A program made the translations under genes and the position numbers. Below are positions 7,685 to 16,767 of a stretch of 46,726 nt of DNA, one piece after another. Numbering within the stretch: the first letter of the stretch is position 1; the number at the start of each line of letters is the position of its first letter. The stretch is from Planctomycetaceae bacterium (GTDB lineage Bacteria > Planctomycetota > SZUA-567), in assembly GCA_021203245.1 (NCBI GenBank), contig JAJQBO010000144.1:1-46726 (forward strand). Direction: 5' to 3'. Below the pieces are notes generated by a model, which saw nothing but the letters and a program-made list of their open reading frames with translations, was not told the DNA's origin and made no database searches.

Positions 7685-8869
7685 ATGGAATATGCCCAGG
7701 AATTGCTGAAAACCCACCGCCTCTGGAGAGGCAAGCTGGAAACAACGCCCAAAATGGATGTGTGGAATAAAAAGGCCCTGTCCATCGCCTATACGCCGGG
7801 CGTGGCAGAACCGTGCCTCGCCATTCAACGCGACCCGGAGTTGAGTTATGAATTGACCGGTCGCGGCAACACGGTGGCGGTCATCACCGACGGAACCGCC
7901 GTTTTGGGGCTTGGCGACATCGGTCCTGAGGCGGGCATGCCGGTCATGGAGGGAAAATGCGTGCTGTTCAAGGCGTTCGGCGGCGTCGACGCAGTTCCCC
8001 TGTGCATCCGCTCCACCGACGTGGACGAAATCGTCGACACGATCGCGCTGCTTGCCGGCAGCTTCGGCGGCATCAATCTTGAGGATATCGCGGCATCCCG
8101 CTGTTTTGAAATAGAGCGGCGTTTAAAGGAACGGTGCGACATTCCGATTTTCCATGACGACCAGCACGGCACCGCCGTAGTCACCCTCGCCGCCATGCTT
8201 AATGCCCTGAAGCTGGTTGGCAAAACGCTCGAAAACGCCCGCGTGGTCACCTGCGGCGCGGGAGCGGCCGGCGTCGCGATCATCAAACTGCTGATGGCGG
8301 TCGGTCTGAAGAATGTTGTCATGTGCGACAGGCAGAGGGCAATCTATGCCGGGCGTGACAACCTCAACAAGGAGAAACGGGAAATGGCCGCCATCTCCAA
8401 TCTGCGGCGCAAAAAGGGCGGACTTGCCGACGTGATCAGGGGCGCCGATGTCTTTATCGGCGTCTCGGGTCCCGGGACGCTCACCCGCGAAATGGTCGCG
8501 AGCATGGCCCCGAAAGCCATCGTGTTCCCCATGTCCAACCCCGTACCGGAAATAATGCCCGACCTGGCGCTGGAGGCCGGGGCGGCCGTCATCGGAACCG
8601 GGCGGAGCGACTACCCCAACCAGATCAACAACGTCCTGGCGTTTCCTGGCATTTTCCGGGGCGTTCTCGACACGCGTGCGAGCGATATCAACGACCATAT
8701 GAAAATCGCCGCCACCGCCATCGCAGGCCTGGTGTCGGACGCGGAACTGGAACCGGGTTATATTATTCCCGCCGCCTACGACAGGCGAGTCAGGAACGCG
8801 GTCGCGGAAGCCGTCGCCAACGCGGCAATCGAGTCGGGCGTCGCCCGGGCTGTACCTGAATTGGTGTAG
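7685..8869 (+). CDS. Malic enzyme, NAD(P)-dependent (decarboxylating)
   Basis: Predicted 394-residue cytoplasmic enzyme converting malate to pyruvate and CO2. It shows the short bacterial malic enzyme pattern: TPGVAEPCLAI near residue 40, the metal/substrate motif FHDDQHGTAVV near 155-165, and a Rossmann loop GAGAAGVAI near 195. The length fits the family (about 390). A GAGG ribosome site precedes the ATG. With the 2HCT transporter it forms a malate uptake and decarboxylation pair like MaeP-MaeE. Malic enzyme homologues that decarboxylate oxaloacetate in citrate fermentation (CitM) look very similar, so that role cannot be excluded. Confidence 0.92.
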   Translation: MEYAQELLKTHRLWRGKLETTPKMDVWNKKALSIAYTPGVAEPCLAIQRDPELSYELTGRGNTVAVITDGTAVLGLGDIGPEAGMPVMEGKCVLFKAFGGVDAVPLCIRSTDVDEIVDTIALLAGSFGGINLEDIAASRCFEIERRLKERCDIPIFHDDQHGTAVVTLAAMLNALKLVGKTLENARVVTCGAGAAGVAIIKLLMAVGLKNVVMCDRQRAIYAGRDNLNKEKREMAAISNLRRKKGGLADVIRGADVFIGVSGPGTLTREMVASMAPKAIVFPMSNPVPEIMPDLALEAGAAVIGTGRSDYPNQINNVLAFPGIFRGVLDTRASDINDHMKIAATAIAGLVSDAELEPGYIIPAAYDRRVRNAVAEAVANAAIESGVARAVPELV

Positions 8870-8897
8870 ACCCACACACTTCGTCATAGCTTTTAAA

Positions 8898-8930
8898 CGA
8901 TGACCGCACCCACTGGGGCTGCGGTCATCG
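8898..8930. terminator. Bidirectional terminator between malic enzyme and NmrA-like genes
   Basis: Perfect 11-bp stem (CGATGACCGCA / TGCGGTCATCG) with an 11-base loop between two convergent genes. Read on minus the stem is followed by TTTAAAA; on plus the T-rich tract precedes it. It probably serves both genes. Confidence 0.65.
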
Positions 8931-8951
8931 TCGTGCACTGACGGCGAAGTT

Positions 8952-9812
8952 TCACGTACCCGCAAGAAGCGGCTGCGCGTAGGCGCGAAACAGAGTCGGC
9001 ATCACGCGCGCATCGCCTTCGGTGGCAGTCAGACCCGAAATAACCGCCGCGGTCATCTCTGCCATGTATTGTGCGTTGGCTGGGGAGAACCCCGCTTGCA
9101 TCAGGGAATCCAGCCAGGATTCTTCCGGTATGCGCTGGGCCGTGACCGTGCGGCCCAAGAGTTCACCAAACATGGCCGCAATGTCCGATGCGCTGTAGAA
9201 ACAAGGTCCGGTGATTTCATGGACACGGCGCGGTCCGACCTCTTCGGCAAACACCATCGCGGCGAATTGGGCCACATCCTCCGGCGCGATCATGGGAACA
9301 GCCAGATCAACGGGAAAGAACGTCGGCACAACGCCACGTTCTTTCGCAACCGGCACCGACAGCATCCAGTTGCTGTAATAATAGGAGGGGCGGATAAAAA
9401 CCGTTTCCACGCCCATATCGTCAAAGGCGTGCTCCAGCATGTGCGATACCATGAGGTGACCCGTGCCGGTCGCGTGCTGCGCCCCGTCCGATGACAGGCC
9501 TATGACCCGCCTCACCCCGGCGGCGCGAATCGCGTTCCGGCACGCTCCCAGAAACGCCTCCGCCTCCGCGATGGCGTCGTGGCTGGCCGGGTCTTCGGCC
9601 GTGACCACGAAGACGGAATCCCCGCCGGCGAAGGCGGAATGGAGTGTTGCGGCATCGGTAAAATCGGCCAGAGCGATTGACGCGCCCATCTGCCGCAGCC
9701 GTTGCGCCTTGGCGGCATTGCGGACAACCGCGCGGACGCGTCGTCCCCTGGTCAGCAATGCGCTGGCGAGCGCCGATCCGACCCGGCCTGTTGCACCCAA
9801 TACAATGTCCAT
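8952..9812 (-). CDS. NmrA-like / NAD(P)-binding oxidoreductase
   Basis: Predicted 286-residue cytoplasmic protein of the atypical short-chain dehydrogenase group (NmrA / NAD(P)H azoreductase-like). The N-terminus has the dinucleotide motif GATGRVG at residues 6-12, a basic patch VVRNAAKAQRLR that suggests NADP(H), and the downstream region VIGLSSDGA. The ATG at 9812 follows GGAGG; the frame opens 11 codons earlier. Members include redox sensors and quinone or azo reductases. No neighbour points to a pathway. Confidence 0.8.
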   Translation of the reverse strand: MDIVLGATGRVGSALASALLTRGRRVRAVVRNAAKAQRLRQMGASIALADFTDAATLHSAFAGGDSVFVVTAEDPASHDAIAEAEAFLGACRNAIRAAGVRRVIGLSSDGAQHATGTGHLMVSHMLEHAFDDMGVETVFIRPSYYYSNWMLSVPVAKERGVVPTFFPVDLAVPMIAPEDVAQFAAMVFAEEVGPRRVHEITGPCFYSASDIAAMFGELLGRTVTAQRIPEESWLDSLMQAGFSPANAQYMAEMTAAVISGLTATEGDARVMPTLFRAYAQPLLAGT

Positions 9813-9966
9813 GTGTGGCCTCCGTTGTAATGCTGCCCAGTCCATTCTTCAGTAAGGCGAAGCGAATTCCGATATGGTTGCATCGTCTCAAGAGTCTGTG
9901 CATGATAGATACGAGTGAAAAGCGGCAGTCCGACGAATTATTCAACAGTATCTGTCAGGAGTTCGC

Positions 9967-10524
9967 GTGGAGACGACCCCGGAGCCGGAAGGGTATCGCA
10001 TCTGTCTCGCCAGTGCCGGCCATGTTCCGCTTTTGCATGACATCGAAAGGGCGGCGGCGACGATTTTCCCGCCCGGGTATCTTCCCGCGCATGTGCTGCA
10101 CGACGCCGTACCGCAGCCGTTCCTGCGCCAGGCGATGGAGGAGTCCCGCCTCTGGGTTGCGTTACAGGGGCGGGGGAGAGGCACGCCGGTTGGCTACGCG
10201 CTCCTGGAATTTCGCGACGATACGGCGCTGCTGGCGCAAATTGACGTCCATCCGGAGCACGGCGGAAAGGGAGTGGGCAGGGCGCTTGTCCGACGCGTTG
10301 TTGCCCGCGTCGTGGACCAGGCTGTCCCGGCCTTGTATTTGACGACATTTGCCGACATCCGATGGAATGCGCCCTTTTATGCGTCCTGCGGTTTTGTGAC
10401 TCTGCCTGAGAACGACCAGCCCGACTGGATCAAAACCATCCTCCAGGATGAGCGGGAACACGGCTTAATGAATCGGGTGGCGATGCGGTTGCAGCTTCCG
10501 CAGCCGCCGTTCGCCAACGGGTAG
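9967..10524 (+). CDS. GNAT-family N-acetyltransferase
   Basis: Predicted 185-residue cytoplasmic acetyltransferase. The acetyl-CoA binding motif IDVHPEHGGKGVGRALV (about residues 92-108) and the later NAPFYASCGF helix-strand are clear GNAT hallmarks. GTG is the start, with AGGAG five bases before it. The acceptor is unknown. It is convergent with the methyltransferase, with only 14 bases between the stops. Confidence 0.85.
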   Translation: METTPEPEGYRICLASAGHVPLLHDIERAAATIFPPGYLPAHVLHDAVPQPFLRQAMEESRLWVALQGRGRGTPVGYALLEFRDDTALLAQIDVHPEHGGKGVGRALVRRVVARVVDQAVPALYLTTFADIRWNAPFYASCGFVTLPENDQPDWIKTILQDEREHGLMNRVAMRLQLPQPPFANG

Positions 10525-10538
10525 CCGTTCCTCTTTCT

Positions 10539-11285
10539 CTACCGTGCCAGCAACGCGAAGACGCCCCAGCCGAGGTATTCGCGGGTATAGGTGACGTGGC
10601 GCACCGGCTCCGACCGCAGCAGGCTACGGACTTCGCGCGCAAATTCATCGCCTGGATTCGCGTCGAGCCATCGCCGCATGGTAAGCCATTTGGCCGCCTC
10701 ATACCTGTCCCACCCGTCCCGGTCGGCCAGGACCATCTCAACCACATCATAGCCGAGATCGCCGAAAGACGCGACACGGTCCGGCAGCACCAGGAAGTCG
10801 GAGACCGATTGGGCGCCGCATCCCTTAGCGATTTCTTCCGTCGGCGGCAGCCGCAGCCAGAACGGTTCGCCGATAAGAATGATGCCGCCGACGCACAGGC
10901 TCCTTGCCAGGAGGTCGATGCTGCCGCCGACGCCTCCTCCAATCCATGTGGCGCCGATGCAGGCTGCCACGCCAACCTTTTCCTCGGCGATATAGCCGGC
11001 CGCGTCGCCATGGATGAATTCGACCCGATCCGCAACGCCGAGTTCGCCGGCGCGGCGACGCGCCTGTTCGGTGAACAGCGGGCTCATGTCGATGCCGATG
11101 CCGGAGATGCCATGGTCTCGCGCCCAGGTGCAGAGCATTTCGCCCGAACCGCTGCCGAGGTCGAGCACCCGGGTGCCCGGCTCCAGTCGCAACGCCGCGC
11201 CGAGGGTTGCGTATTTGTCTTCCGTGAACGGGTTGTGGATGCGGTGATTGCTTTCGCTTATCGTGAAGATGCGTGAAATGTCCAC
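10539..11285 (-). CDS. SAM-dependent class I methyltransferase
   Basis: Predicted 248-residue cytoplasmic methyltransferase. Motif I is LDLGSGSG (41-48), the acidic residue of motif II is Asp66 in GIGIDMS, and VEFIHGDAAGY is the motif III region. It resembles small-molecule methyltransferases of the UbiE/MerR-associated type; the substrate is unknown. The start is GTG with AAGGAG eight bases upstream. A TATAAT (minus, 11355-11350) about 65 bases upstream may be its -10 box. Confidence 0.82.
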   Translation of the reverse strand: MDISRIFTISESNHRIHNPFTEDKYATLGAALRLEPGTRVLDLGSGSGEMLCTWARDHGISGIGIDMSPLFTEQARRRAGELGVADRVEFIHGDAAGYIAEEKVGVAACIGATWIGGGVGGSIDLLARSLCVGGIILIGEPFWLRLPPTEEIAKGCGAQSVSDFLVLPDRVASFGDLGYDVVEMVLADRDGWDRYEAAKWLTMRRWLDANPGDEFAREVRSLLRSEPVRHVTYTREYLGWGVFALLAR

Positions 11286-11596
11286 GGACAGGCTCCTTTT
11301 AAATGGAACAGACGTATCGTCATAGAGGGATTCGGCAACAGCGGCACGAATTATACCCGGGAAACGCCGGCTCTACCGCCACAAAAGGTAATAAATCCGC
11401 GATGTAAAATGGAAGCCCCGTCAAGCGGGGCAGCATTGGTCTCGACACAAAGTTGTTCACCATGCAGGTCGCCGTGTGCCGATTCACCAGAAATGAAAAA
11501 AGACAGTTGCCCATTTGACAACGGGGGAATCATGCGATAGGCTGAAATTGTGTAAACGAGTCCACATGACCACTGCCGTAGCACCGGAGATAGCCC
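11286..11596. promoter_or_regulatory. Divergent spacer between methyltransferase and LacI-type regulator
   Basis: No gene is visible in these 311 bases. On plus, TTGACA (11515-11520) and TAGGCT (11538-11543) are 17 bases apart and form a promoter for the regulator gene. On minus, TATAAT at 11355-11350 may serve the methyltransferase. A hairpin GCCCCG/CGGGGC (11415-11431) is followed on minus by a T-rich stretch; it could be an attenuator or the end of a short transcript. Confidence 0.5.
11548..11567 (+). promoter_or_regulatory. Putative LacI-type operator (autoregulatory)
   Basis: TTGTGTAAACGAGTCCACAT lies just after the -10 box of the regulator promoter. It matches 14 of 20 positions of the palindrome at 12627-12646 before the TRAP operon, with the central ACG shared, as expected for a LacI-family operator. 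Confidence 0.5.
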
Positions 11597-12601
11597 ATGA
11601 TGGCCACCAGCAAAGAGGTGGCGAAGTTGGCCGGCGTGTCGCGGGCCACCGTATCGCGCTATATCAACGGCACCGGCTATGTCGGCCGGCGTGCCCGCGA
11701 AAGTATCGAAGAGGCGGTCAAACTCCTCAACTACCGGCCCAACCGGGTCGCCCAGAGCCTGAACACCAAGACCTCCTCCAGCATCGCCCTTATGGTGGCC
11801 GACATATCGAACCCCATTACCGCGGTCTACTCCAAGGCCATCGAGGAGGTGGCGTTCGAGAGAAATTACAACCTCCACCTCTGCAATACCGGCTTCGAAC
11901 TGGAAAAGGAGATTCGCTACACCCATATGCTGCTGGACAAGCAGGTCGACGGCGTGATCATCGCCCCGTCGGGTAAGGGAACCGCCCATTTCCAGACCCT
12001 GGCCGCCAACGGCATCCCCTTCGTTTACCTGACCCGCAACCTCCCCGAGGTGCCGGCCGATTCCGTCTGCTTCGACAACGTGGACGGCGGCCGCAAGGCG
12101 GTTGACCACCTGCTGTCGCTCGGGTACCGGCGCGTCGCCGCCATCTGCCGAGACATCGACCGCAGCGAGCACGGCAACCGCCTTGACGGATACCTGCTTG
12201 CGCTGGACAACAACCGTCTCCCCCGGCTCGAGGAACTCGTCATGTACGGCGGGGCCGACGCCGAATCCGGGTACGCCGCCATGGCGCAGTTGATGGTCCG
12301 CGACGCCCCGCCGGACGCTGTCTACACCGCCACCAATATGCAGGCGGCCGGAGTCATACGCTATTGCAAGGAACGGGGCCTTTCCATCCCGGACGACGTG
12401 GCTATCGCATCCTTTGAATCGTTTTCCGAAATGGACTGCATTGTCGATCCGCCCCTGTCTGCCAACGTCATGCCGGTTCGCGAATCGGCTCTTATCGCCG
12501 CAAGCCTGCTCTTTAAACGCATCGCGGGCGACGACAGCCCTCCCAAGGAGATCAAGTTGACAGGCACCTTTGTCATCCGACGGTCCTCCGTGGGCGCGTA
12601 G
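11597..12601 (+). CDS. LacI-family transcriptional regulator (TRAP operon)
   Basis: Predicted 334-residue DNA-binding regulator. The N-terminal helix-turn-helix (SKEVAKLAGVSRATVSRYING, residues 5-25) and hinge region are classic LacI, followed by a periplasmic-binding-protein-like effector domain from about residue 62. The gene lies 125 bases before the TRAP genes on the same strand. Similar palindromes stand before both units, so it probably represses itself and the transporter. The second codon is also ATG and either could start translation. The effector is likely the TRAP substrate or a product of it. Confidence 0.88.
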   Translation: MMATSKEVAKLAGVSRATVSRYINGTGYVGRRARESIEEAVKLLNYRPNRVAQSLNTKTSSSIALMVADISNPITAVYSKAIEEVAFERNYNLHLCNTGFELEKEIRYTHMLLDKQVDGVIIAPSGKGTAHFQTLAANGIPFVYLTRNLPEVPADSVCFDNVDGGRKAVDHLLSLGYRRVAAICRDIDRSEHGNRLDGYLLALDNNRLPRLEELVMYGGADAESGYAAMAQLMVRDAPPDAVYTATNMQAAGVIRYCKERGLSIPDDVAIASFESFSEMDCIVDPPLSANVMPVRESALIAASLLFKRIAGDDSPPKEIKLTGTFVIRRSSVGA

Positions 12602-12626
12602 CCAGGCCGCCTTTTTTCAGATTATA

Positions 12627-12646
12627 ATGTGTACACGTTTGCATAT
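12627..12646 (+). promoter_or_regulatory. Putative LacI-type operator and -10 box of the TRAP operon
   Basis: ATGTGTACACGTTTGCATAT is an imperfect 20-base palindrome (14 of 20 self-matching) centred on ACGT. A TATAAT at 12623-12628 overlaps its left edge. A related half (TACACGTTGAC) follows at 12651. The site would block transcription of the DctQ-DctM-DctP genes. Confidence 0.5.
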
Positions 12647-12726
12647 TTGCTACACGTTGACGCTTTCCCGTGTTCCGTAACCCTCTCCGTCCCCCAAACC
12701 CTCCCTTGCGAAAGGAGGCAGCGCCC

Positions 12727-13233
12727 ATGCGTCTCGTGACATGGACTCAAAGGATTAGCGACGCCGCCGATGTGGCGACGAAGTGCATCGCCGTCCCCAT
12801 CATGGGGTCGTACATATTCCTCACCTTCGCCGGCGTCATGGCCCGGTTCGTCCTCAAAACCCCCATCATGGAAGCGGTCATCTATTCCCGCCTCGGCTTT
12901 GTCTGGACCTGCCTTCTCGGAGCCGCCCTCGCGTACAAGCGGATGCGGCACATTCGTTTTTCCGCCATCGTCTCCCTGCTGCCGAAAGGCCTGGGGAGCG
13001 TGGAGAAGATCGGCATCAACATCCTCAGCCTCGGGGTTATGGTGTGGATTTTTTCCTACGCCGTCTCCGTCACCCGGCGCGTCTGGCCCAGCCGGATCTC
13101 CGGCACTGATCTCTCCAACGGCATCATGTACATCGCCCTGCCGGTGGCGCTGGCGGTGATGATTCTCCACTGTCTGTATTTTATCGCCGAAGGGGTGGCG
13201 GAGGTTCGCCGCGGAGCGGAGGAAGAGGAATGA
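12727..13233 (+). CDS. TRAP transporter small membrane subunit (DctQ)
   Basis: Predicted 168-residue inner-membrane protein with four helices, the DctQ fold. It bridges the large membrane subunit and helps accept the periplasmic binding protein. The ATG at 12727 follows AAAGGAGG; the frame opens 19 codons earlier without a ribosome site. Its stop overlaps the start of the DctM gene by four bases (ATGA), so the two are translationally coupled. Confidence 0.9.
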   Translation: MRLVTWTQRISDAADVATKCIAVPIMGSYIFLTFAGVMARFVLKTPIMEAVIYSRLGFVWTCLLGAALAYKRMRHIRFSAIVSLLPKGLGSVEKIGINILSLGVMVWIFSYAVSVTRRVWPSRISGTDLSNGIMYIALPVALAVMILHCLYFIAEGVAEVRRGAEEEE

Positions 13234-14513
13234 CCACCACCGTCATCATCGTCGTGTTTGTCGTCCTGGCGGTTCTCGGCATGAACGTCGCGCTCGCGCT
13301 CGGCTGCGGCACCCTCATCGGCATCGTGTTTTTCTCGACCTTCAACCCCATCGTCGTCGCCCAGCGCATGGTCACCGGCATCGACTCCTACACCCTTCTC
13401 GCCATTCCCCTGTTCATGCTGGCGGGAAGGCTGATGAACGACGCGGGCGTCACCGACCGGCTTTTCGATCTCTGCAAGGCGCTGGTCGGCCATATCCGCG
13501 GCGCGCTCGCCTATGTGAACGTGTTGGCAAGCATGGTCTTCGCCACCATGTCCGGCTCGGCCGTGGCCGACGTCGGCGGGCTTGGCCAGGTCGAAATAAA
13601 GGCGATGAAGGACCAGGGCTATGCGGAGGAATTCGCGGCGGCGATAACCCTCGCCTCTTCCGCCGTCGGTCCCATCATTCCGCCGTCGATCAACTTCGTC
13701 ATCTATGCGGCCCTCGCCAACGTCTCGCCGGGCAAGTTGTTTCTCGCCGGCATCCTGCCGGGAATGCTGATGGGGCTGTCGCTAATCGGGCTTGTTTTCG
13801 TCATGGGCTTTTTCATCCCCTATCCCATCGTCCGCGACCACACCAGCCTCGGCGAAAAACTCCGCGTCTTCAGGCGGGCGCTGCTGTCTCTTTTCACACC
13901 CGTCCTCATTCTTGGCGGCATCATGGGCGGCATCTTCACCCCGACGGAGGCTTCGTCCGTGGCTGTCGTGTATGTGCTCTTCCTTGGCGTCGTGGTGTAT
14001 CGCACCATCCGCCTCAGGGACCTGCCGGCAATTCTTCTGGACACCATCGCGTCCACCGCCATCGTCACGTTCATCATTTCGTGCAGCGCCGCGTTCTCGT
14101 GGGTAATGGTCGTCGGCAATGTCGCGCAGGATCTCCAGGCGCTCATTCTCGCCCTCATCGACAGCAAGGTCGGCGTCCTGCTCGTTCTGAACGTCATCCT
14201 GCTCGTGCTCGGCTGTTTTATGGAAAACGGAACCCTGCTCATCCTTCTAACGCCGATACTCATGCCGCTGGCCTCACGGTTCCAGATCGACCCCATTCAA
14301 TTCGGCGTCATCCTTGTCCTGAACCTGATGATTGGCGTGGTTACGCCGCCGGTGGGTACGGCCCTGTTTGTCGTGAGCGACATGACGGGACTGTCTATCG
14401 GCAAACTGGCGAAACCGGTGCTTACCTTCGTGCTGCCTCTCATCGTCGTCCTGGCCCTGGTGACCTACTGGCCGTCGGTGTCCTTGACAATCCCGAATTA
14501 CTTTTCACGGTAA
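13230..14513 (+). CDS. TRAP transporter large membrane subunit (DctM)
   Basis: Predicted 427-residue permease, the Na+-driven translocating subunit of a tripartite periplasmic transporter. Hydrophobic throughout, with about 12 helices, family segments such as IPLFMLAGRLM and SSAVGPIIPPSINFVIY, and a C-terminal NLMIGVVTPPVGTALFV. Length matches DctM. It starts within the stop of the DctQ gene and is followed by the binding-protein gene. Confidence 0.93.
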   Translation: MTTTVIIVVFVVLAVLGMNVALALGCGTLIGIVFFSTFNPIVVAQRMVTGIDSYTLLAIPLFMLAGRLMNDAGVTDRLFDLCKALVGHIRGALAYVNVLASMVFATMSGSAVADVGGLGQVEIKAMKDQGYAEEFAAAITLASSAVGPIIPPSINFVIYAALANVSPGKLFLAGILPGMLMGLSLIGLVFVMGFFIPYPIVRDHTSLGEKLRVFRRALLSLFTPVLILGGIMGGIFTPTEASSVAVVYVLFLGVVVYRTIRLRDLPAILLDTIASTAIVTFIISCSAAFSWVMVVGNVAQDLQALILALIDSKVGVLLVLNVILLVLGCFMENGTLLILLTPILMPLASRFQIDPIQFGVILVLNLMIGVVTPPVGTALFVVSDMTGLSIGKLAKPVLTFVLPLIVVLALVTYWPSVSLTIPNYFSR

Positions 14514-14574
14514 AGACGGCTGCCGGCGCGCGTGCCGACGGCGCTGTTCCTTTTTTCCCATTGGAGGATCTGCC

Positions 14575-15552
14575 ATGAAGCGCTTTTCCCTGGTCACCCT
14601 TGCGGCGGTATGCCTGGCGGCGGGCATCGGCCTGGCGAACGCGGCGGAATTCACCCTCAAGGTCGGCATAGCCCAGCCGAGCGGGCACTCGTTCACCCTG
14701 GCGATGGAACGGTTCAAACAGGAACTGGAGGAAACGTCCGGCGGCAGGATAGCGGTGGAAATCTTCGCCGACAACCAGTTGGGATCGGAAAAGGAAATGC
14801 AGGAGGCGGTATCGCTCGGCAATTTGGAGATGACCATCACCGGCGTCCTGGCGTCCTACGAGCCGCTCCTGGCGATACTCGAACTTCCCTACCTGTTCGA
14901 GAACCGGGACCAGATCAAGGCGTTCCACCGCAGCCCCCACGTGGCCGAACTCTCCCGTAGCCTCGAGGCGAACAACATCCGGCTGATCGCGTTCTACGAG
15001 AACGGCTTTCGGCAGATGACAAACAACGTCCGGCCCATCAACGAGCCCGCCGACGTCGCCGGCCTGGCGATGCGGACGCCCGAAAATCCGGCGCAAATGG
15101 AGACGTTCAAGCAGTTGGGCGCCATTGTGACGCCGATGGCGTCAACCGAATTGTACAGCGCCCTCCAGCAGGGCGTGGTCGATGGGCAGGAAAACCCGAT
15201 TCAAAACATCTATAACAACAAGTTCCACGAAGTGCAGAAGTACCTGGCCATCACCAACCATATCTACAACAGCGGCTATGTCATCCTTTCGAACGATCTT
15301 TACGAGCGCATGCCGGAAGACCTGCAGACCGCACTTTCCACCGCCATCGCCAACTCCGCCGACTGGCAGATGCGATCCTGCGCCGACGCGGACGGCGATC
15401 TGCTCGAAAAGATCAAGGCCTCAGGCACGACCGTGACCACCCCGGACATCGCCGCCTTCATGAAAGCCGTCGAACCCGTCTACGACGTGTTTATCGGCCG
15501 CTACGGCGACGCCGCCCGCAGCCTCATCGAAGCGGCCCGGACGGCGGAGTAA
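14575..15552 (+). CDS. TRAP transporter substrate-binding protein (DctP)
   Basis: Predicted 325-residue periplasmic binding protein. A signal peptide covers about residues 1-23 (cut near ANA-AE). The family core GLAMRTPENP supplies the arginine that usually pairs with a carboxylate or other anionic group, and STELYSALQQGVVDGQENP is the DctP signature. So the ligand is probably an organic acid or related anion. GGAGG precedes the ATG. Order DctQ-DctM-DctP, with an amidohydrolase next. Confidence 0.92.
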   Translation: MKRFSLVTLAAVCLAAGIGLANAAEFTLKVGIAQPSGHSFTLAMERFKQELEETSGGRIAVEIFADNQLGSEKEMQEAVSLGNLEMTITGVLASYEPLLAILELPYLFENRDQIKAFHRSPHVAELSRSLEANNIRLIAFYENGFRQMTNNVRPINEPADVAGLAMRTPENPAQMETFKQLGAIVTPMASTELYSALQQGVVDGQENPIQNIYNNKFHEVQKYLAITNHIYNSGYVILSNDLYERMPEDLQTALSTAIANSADWQMRSCADADGDLLEKIKASGTTVTTPDIAAFMKAVEPVYDVFIGRYGDAARSLIEAARTAE

Positions 15553-15629
15553 CCATTACCTTTTGGACGCGCCGACGTTGTACCGGATAGGCGACGGCGA
15601 CCATTTTTCAAAGAGAGGAGCATAATTCC

Positions 15630-16400
15630 GTGATAATCGACGCAGATGCCCATATTTCCCCGACCCGCGAAAGCGGCAACAGCCTGGTGGTCGAGGAACT
15701 CATTGAAAGGATGGACGCGGCCGGGGTGGATCGGGCGTTGACCTGGATTCAGCCGCCCTACATACGCTCACGCCTTGACGATTCGCTTCGCTATCTCTAC
15801 GATTCGACCAAACGGTTTCCGGAACGCCTGCTCGGCTTTGGCTGGGTGGATCCGAATCTCGGCCTGCAAAACGGATTCGACACCATCAAACGGTGCGTCG
15901 AGGAATATGGATTCCACGGCGTGAAGCTGAACGGCGCGCAAAACACCTTCTATCTCGACGACGAAACCGTTTCCCTGCCCTTGGTGGAGGCGGTGGTGCG
16001 TCTGGGCAAACCGGTCGCCTTCCATTGCGGCGCGGACGTGCGGGACTATACCCACCCCAGCGTCATCGCCAGGGTTGCGAAACGGTTTCCAGAGGCGACA
16101 TTCCTCATGGTGCATATGGGCGGTGCGTCGTTCGAGGATTTTTCCCGCGCCGCCATCGCCGCGGCGAAGGAATGCCCGAACATTACCCTGATCGGCAGGG
16201 CCATTCGAACCATACCGCTTATCCGGGCAATTCGGGAGTTGGGGTCGCAGCGGGTCGCGTTCGGGAGCGACACCCCGTTTGAACTGATGTATCTGGAGGT
16301 GGCAAAGTATCGCGCCTTCATTGCCGCCGAATTCACGCCCGACGATGGTGAAAATCTGCTGTGGCGCACCATCGCCACGGCGCTGAACGTGTCCTTCTAA
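15630..16400 (+). CDS. Amidohydrolase-related protein (PF04909-type metal hydrolase/decarboxylase)
   Basis: Predicted 256-residue cytoplasmic TIM-barrel metal enzyme. Likely metal or catalytic positions are DADAH (His8), His132 in FHCG, His162 in VHMGG and Asp214 in FGSDTPF. The family includes hydrolases, lactonases and decarboxylases acting on organic acids. GTG is the start, with GAGAGGAG upstream. It follows the TRAP binding-protein gene by 77 bases, so it probably handles the imported compound. The reaction cannot be named. Confidence 0.8.
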   Translation: MIIDADAHISPTRESGNSLVVEELIERMDAAGVDRALTWIQPPYIRSRLDDSLRYLYDSTKRFPERLLGFGWVDPNLGLQNGFDTIKRCVEEYGFHGVKLNGAQNTFYLDDETVSLPLVEAVVRLGKPVAFHCGADVRDYTHPSVIARVAKRFPEATFLMVHMGGASFEDFSRAAIAAAKECPNITLIGRAIRTIPLIRAIRELGSQRVAFGSDTPFELMYLEVAKYRAFIAAEFTPDDGENLLWRTIATALNVSF

Positions 16401-16717
16401 CGAAGAGGCGTCAGACTATAGCCAACCATCGCAAAAATGTCCATATCGGCACTCTCTCGCGTCACCCCTGCTGAATCTCCGCCGTGGTATTAGCGGGCGG
16501 TTGTCCCGGGGCAAGGCGGGAATGACAGGCCGCTGCAGGCTATTTACTCGTACCGAGCTGACATTATAGCGAGACCGCGTCCCGGATTTGCCCCGGCACA
16601 ACTTCACGCCCCTCGGCCGGTTCTTCGCCGAGACGCCGGCTTGACGTTTTTCGGGAGAATTAGACGATAGGGGCTGCATTTGCAGTGCAGAAGCGGCGCT
16701 AAAGGCCCAAACACGAG
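16401..16717. other. Non-coding spacer after the TRAP/amidohydrolase unit
   Basis: No convincing gene. A TTGACG near 16642 has only a poor -10 box behind it. Positions 16704-16717, read on minus, give CTCGTGTTTGGGCC, a variant of the post-terminator tail motif found elsewhere in this window. Confidence 0.35.
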
Positions 16718-16743
16718 CGGACGGAGCCTGACGGCTCCGTCCG
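16718..16743 (-). terminator. Intrinsic terminator of the second LacI-type gene
   Basis: Perfect 11-bp stem (CGGACGGAGCC / GGCTCCGTCCG) with a 4-base loop, 25 bases past the minus-strand stop. On minus it is followed by CTCGTGTTTGG, the shared tail motif. On plus it is followed by TTTT, so it may also stop plus-strand transcripts. Confidence 0.65.
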
Positions 16744-16767
16744 TTTTCGATTTCGTGTCGAATCTCT

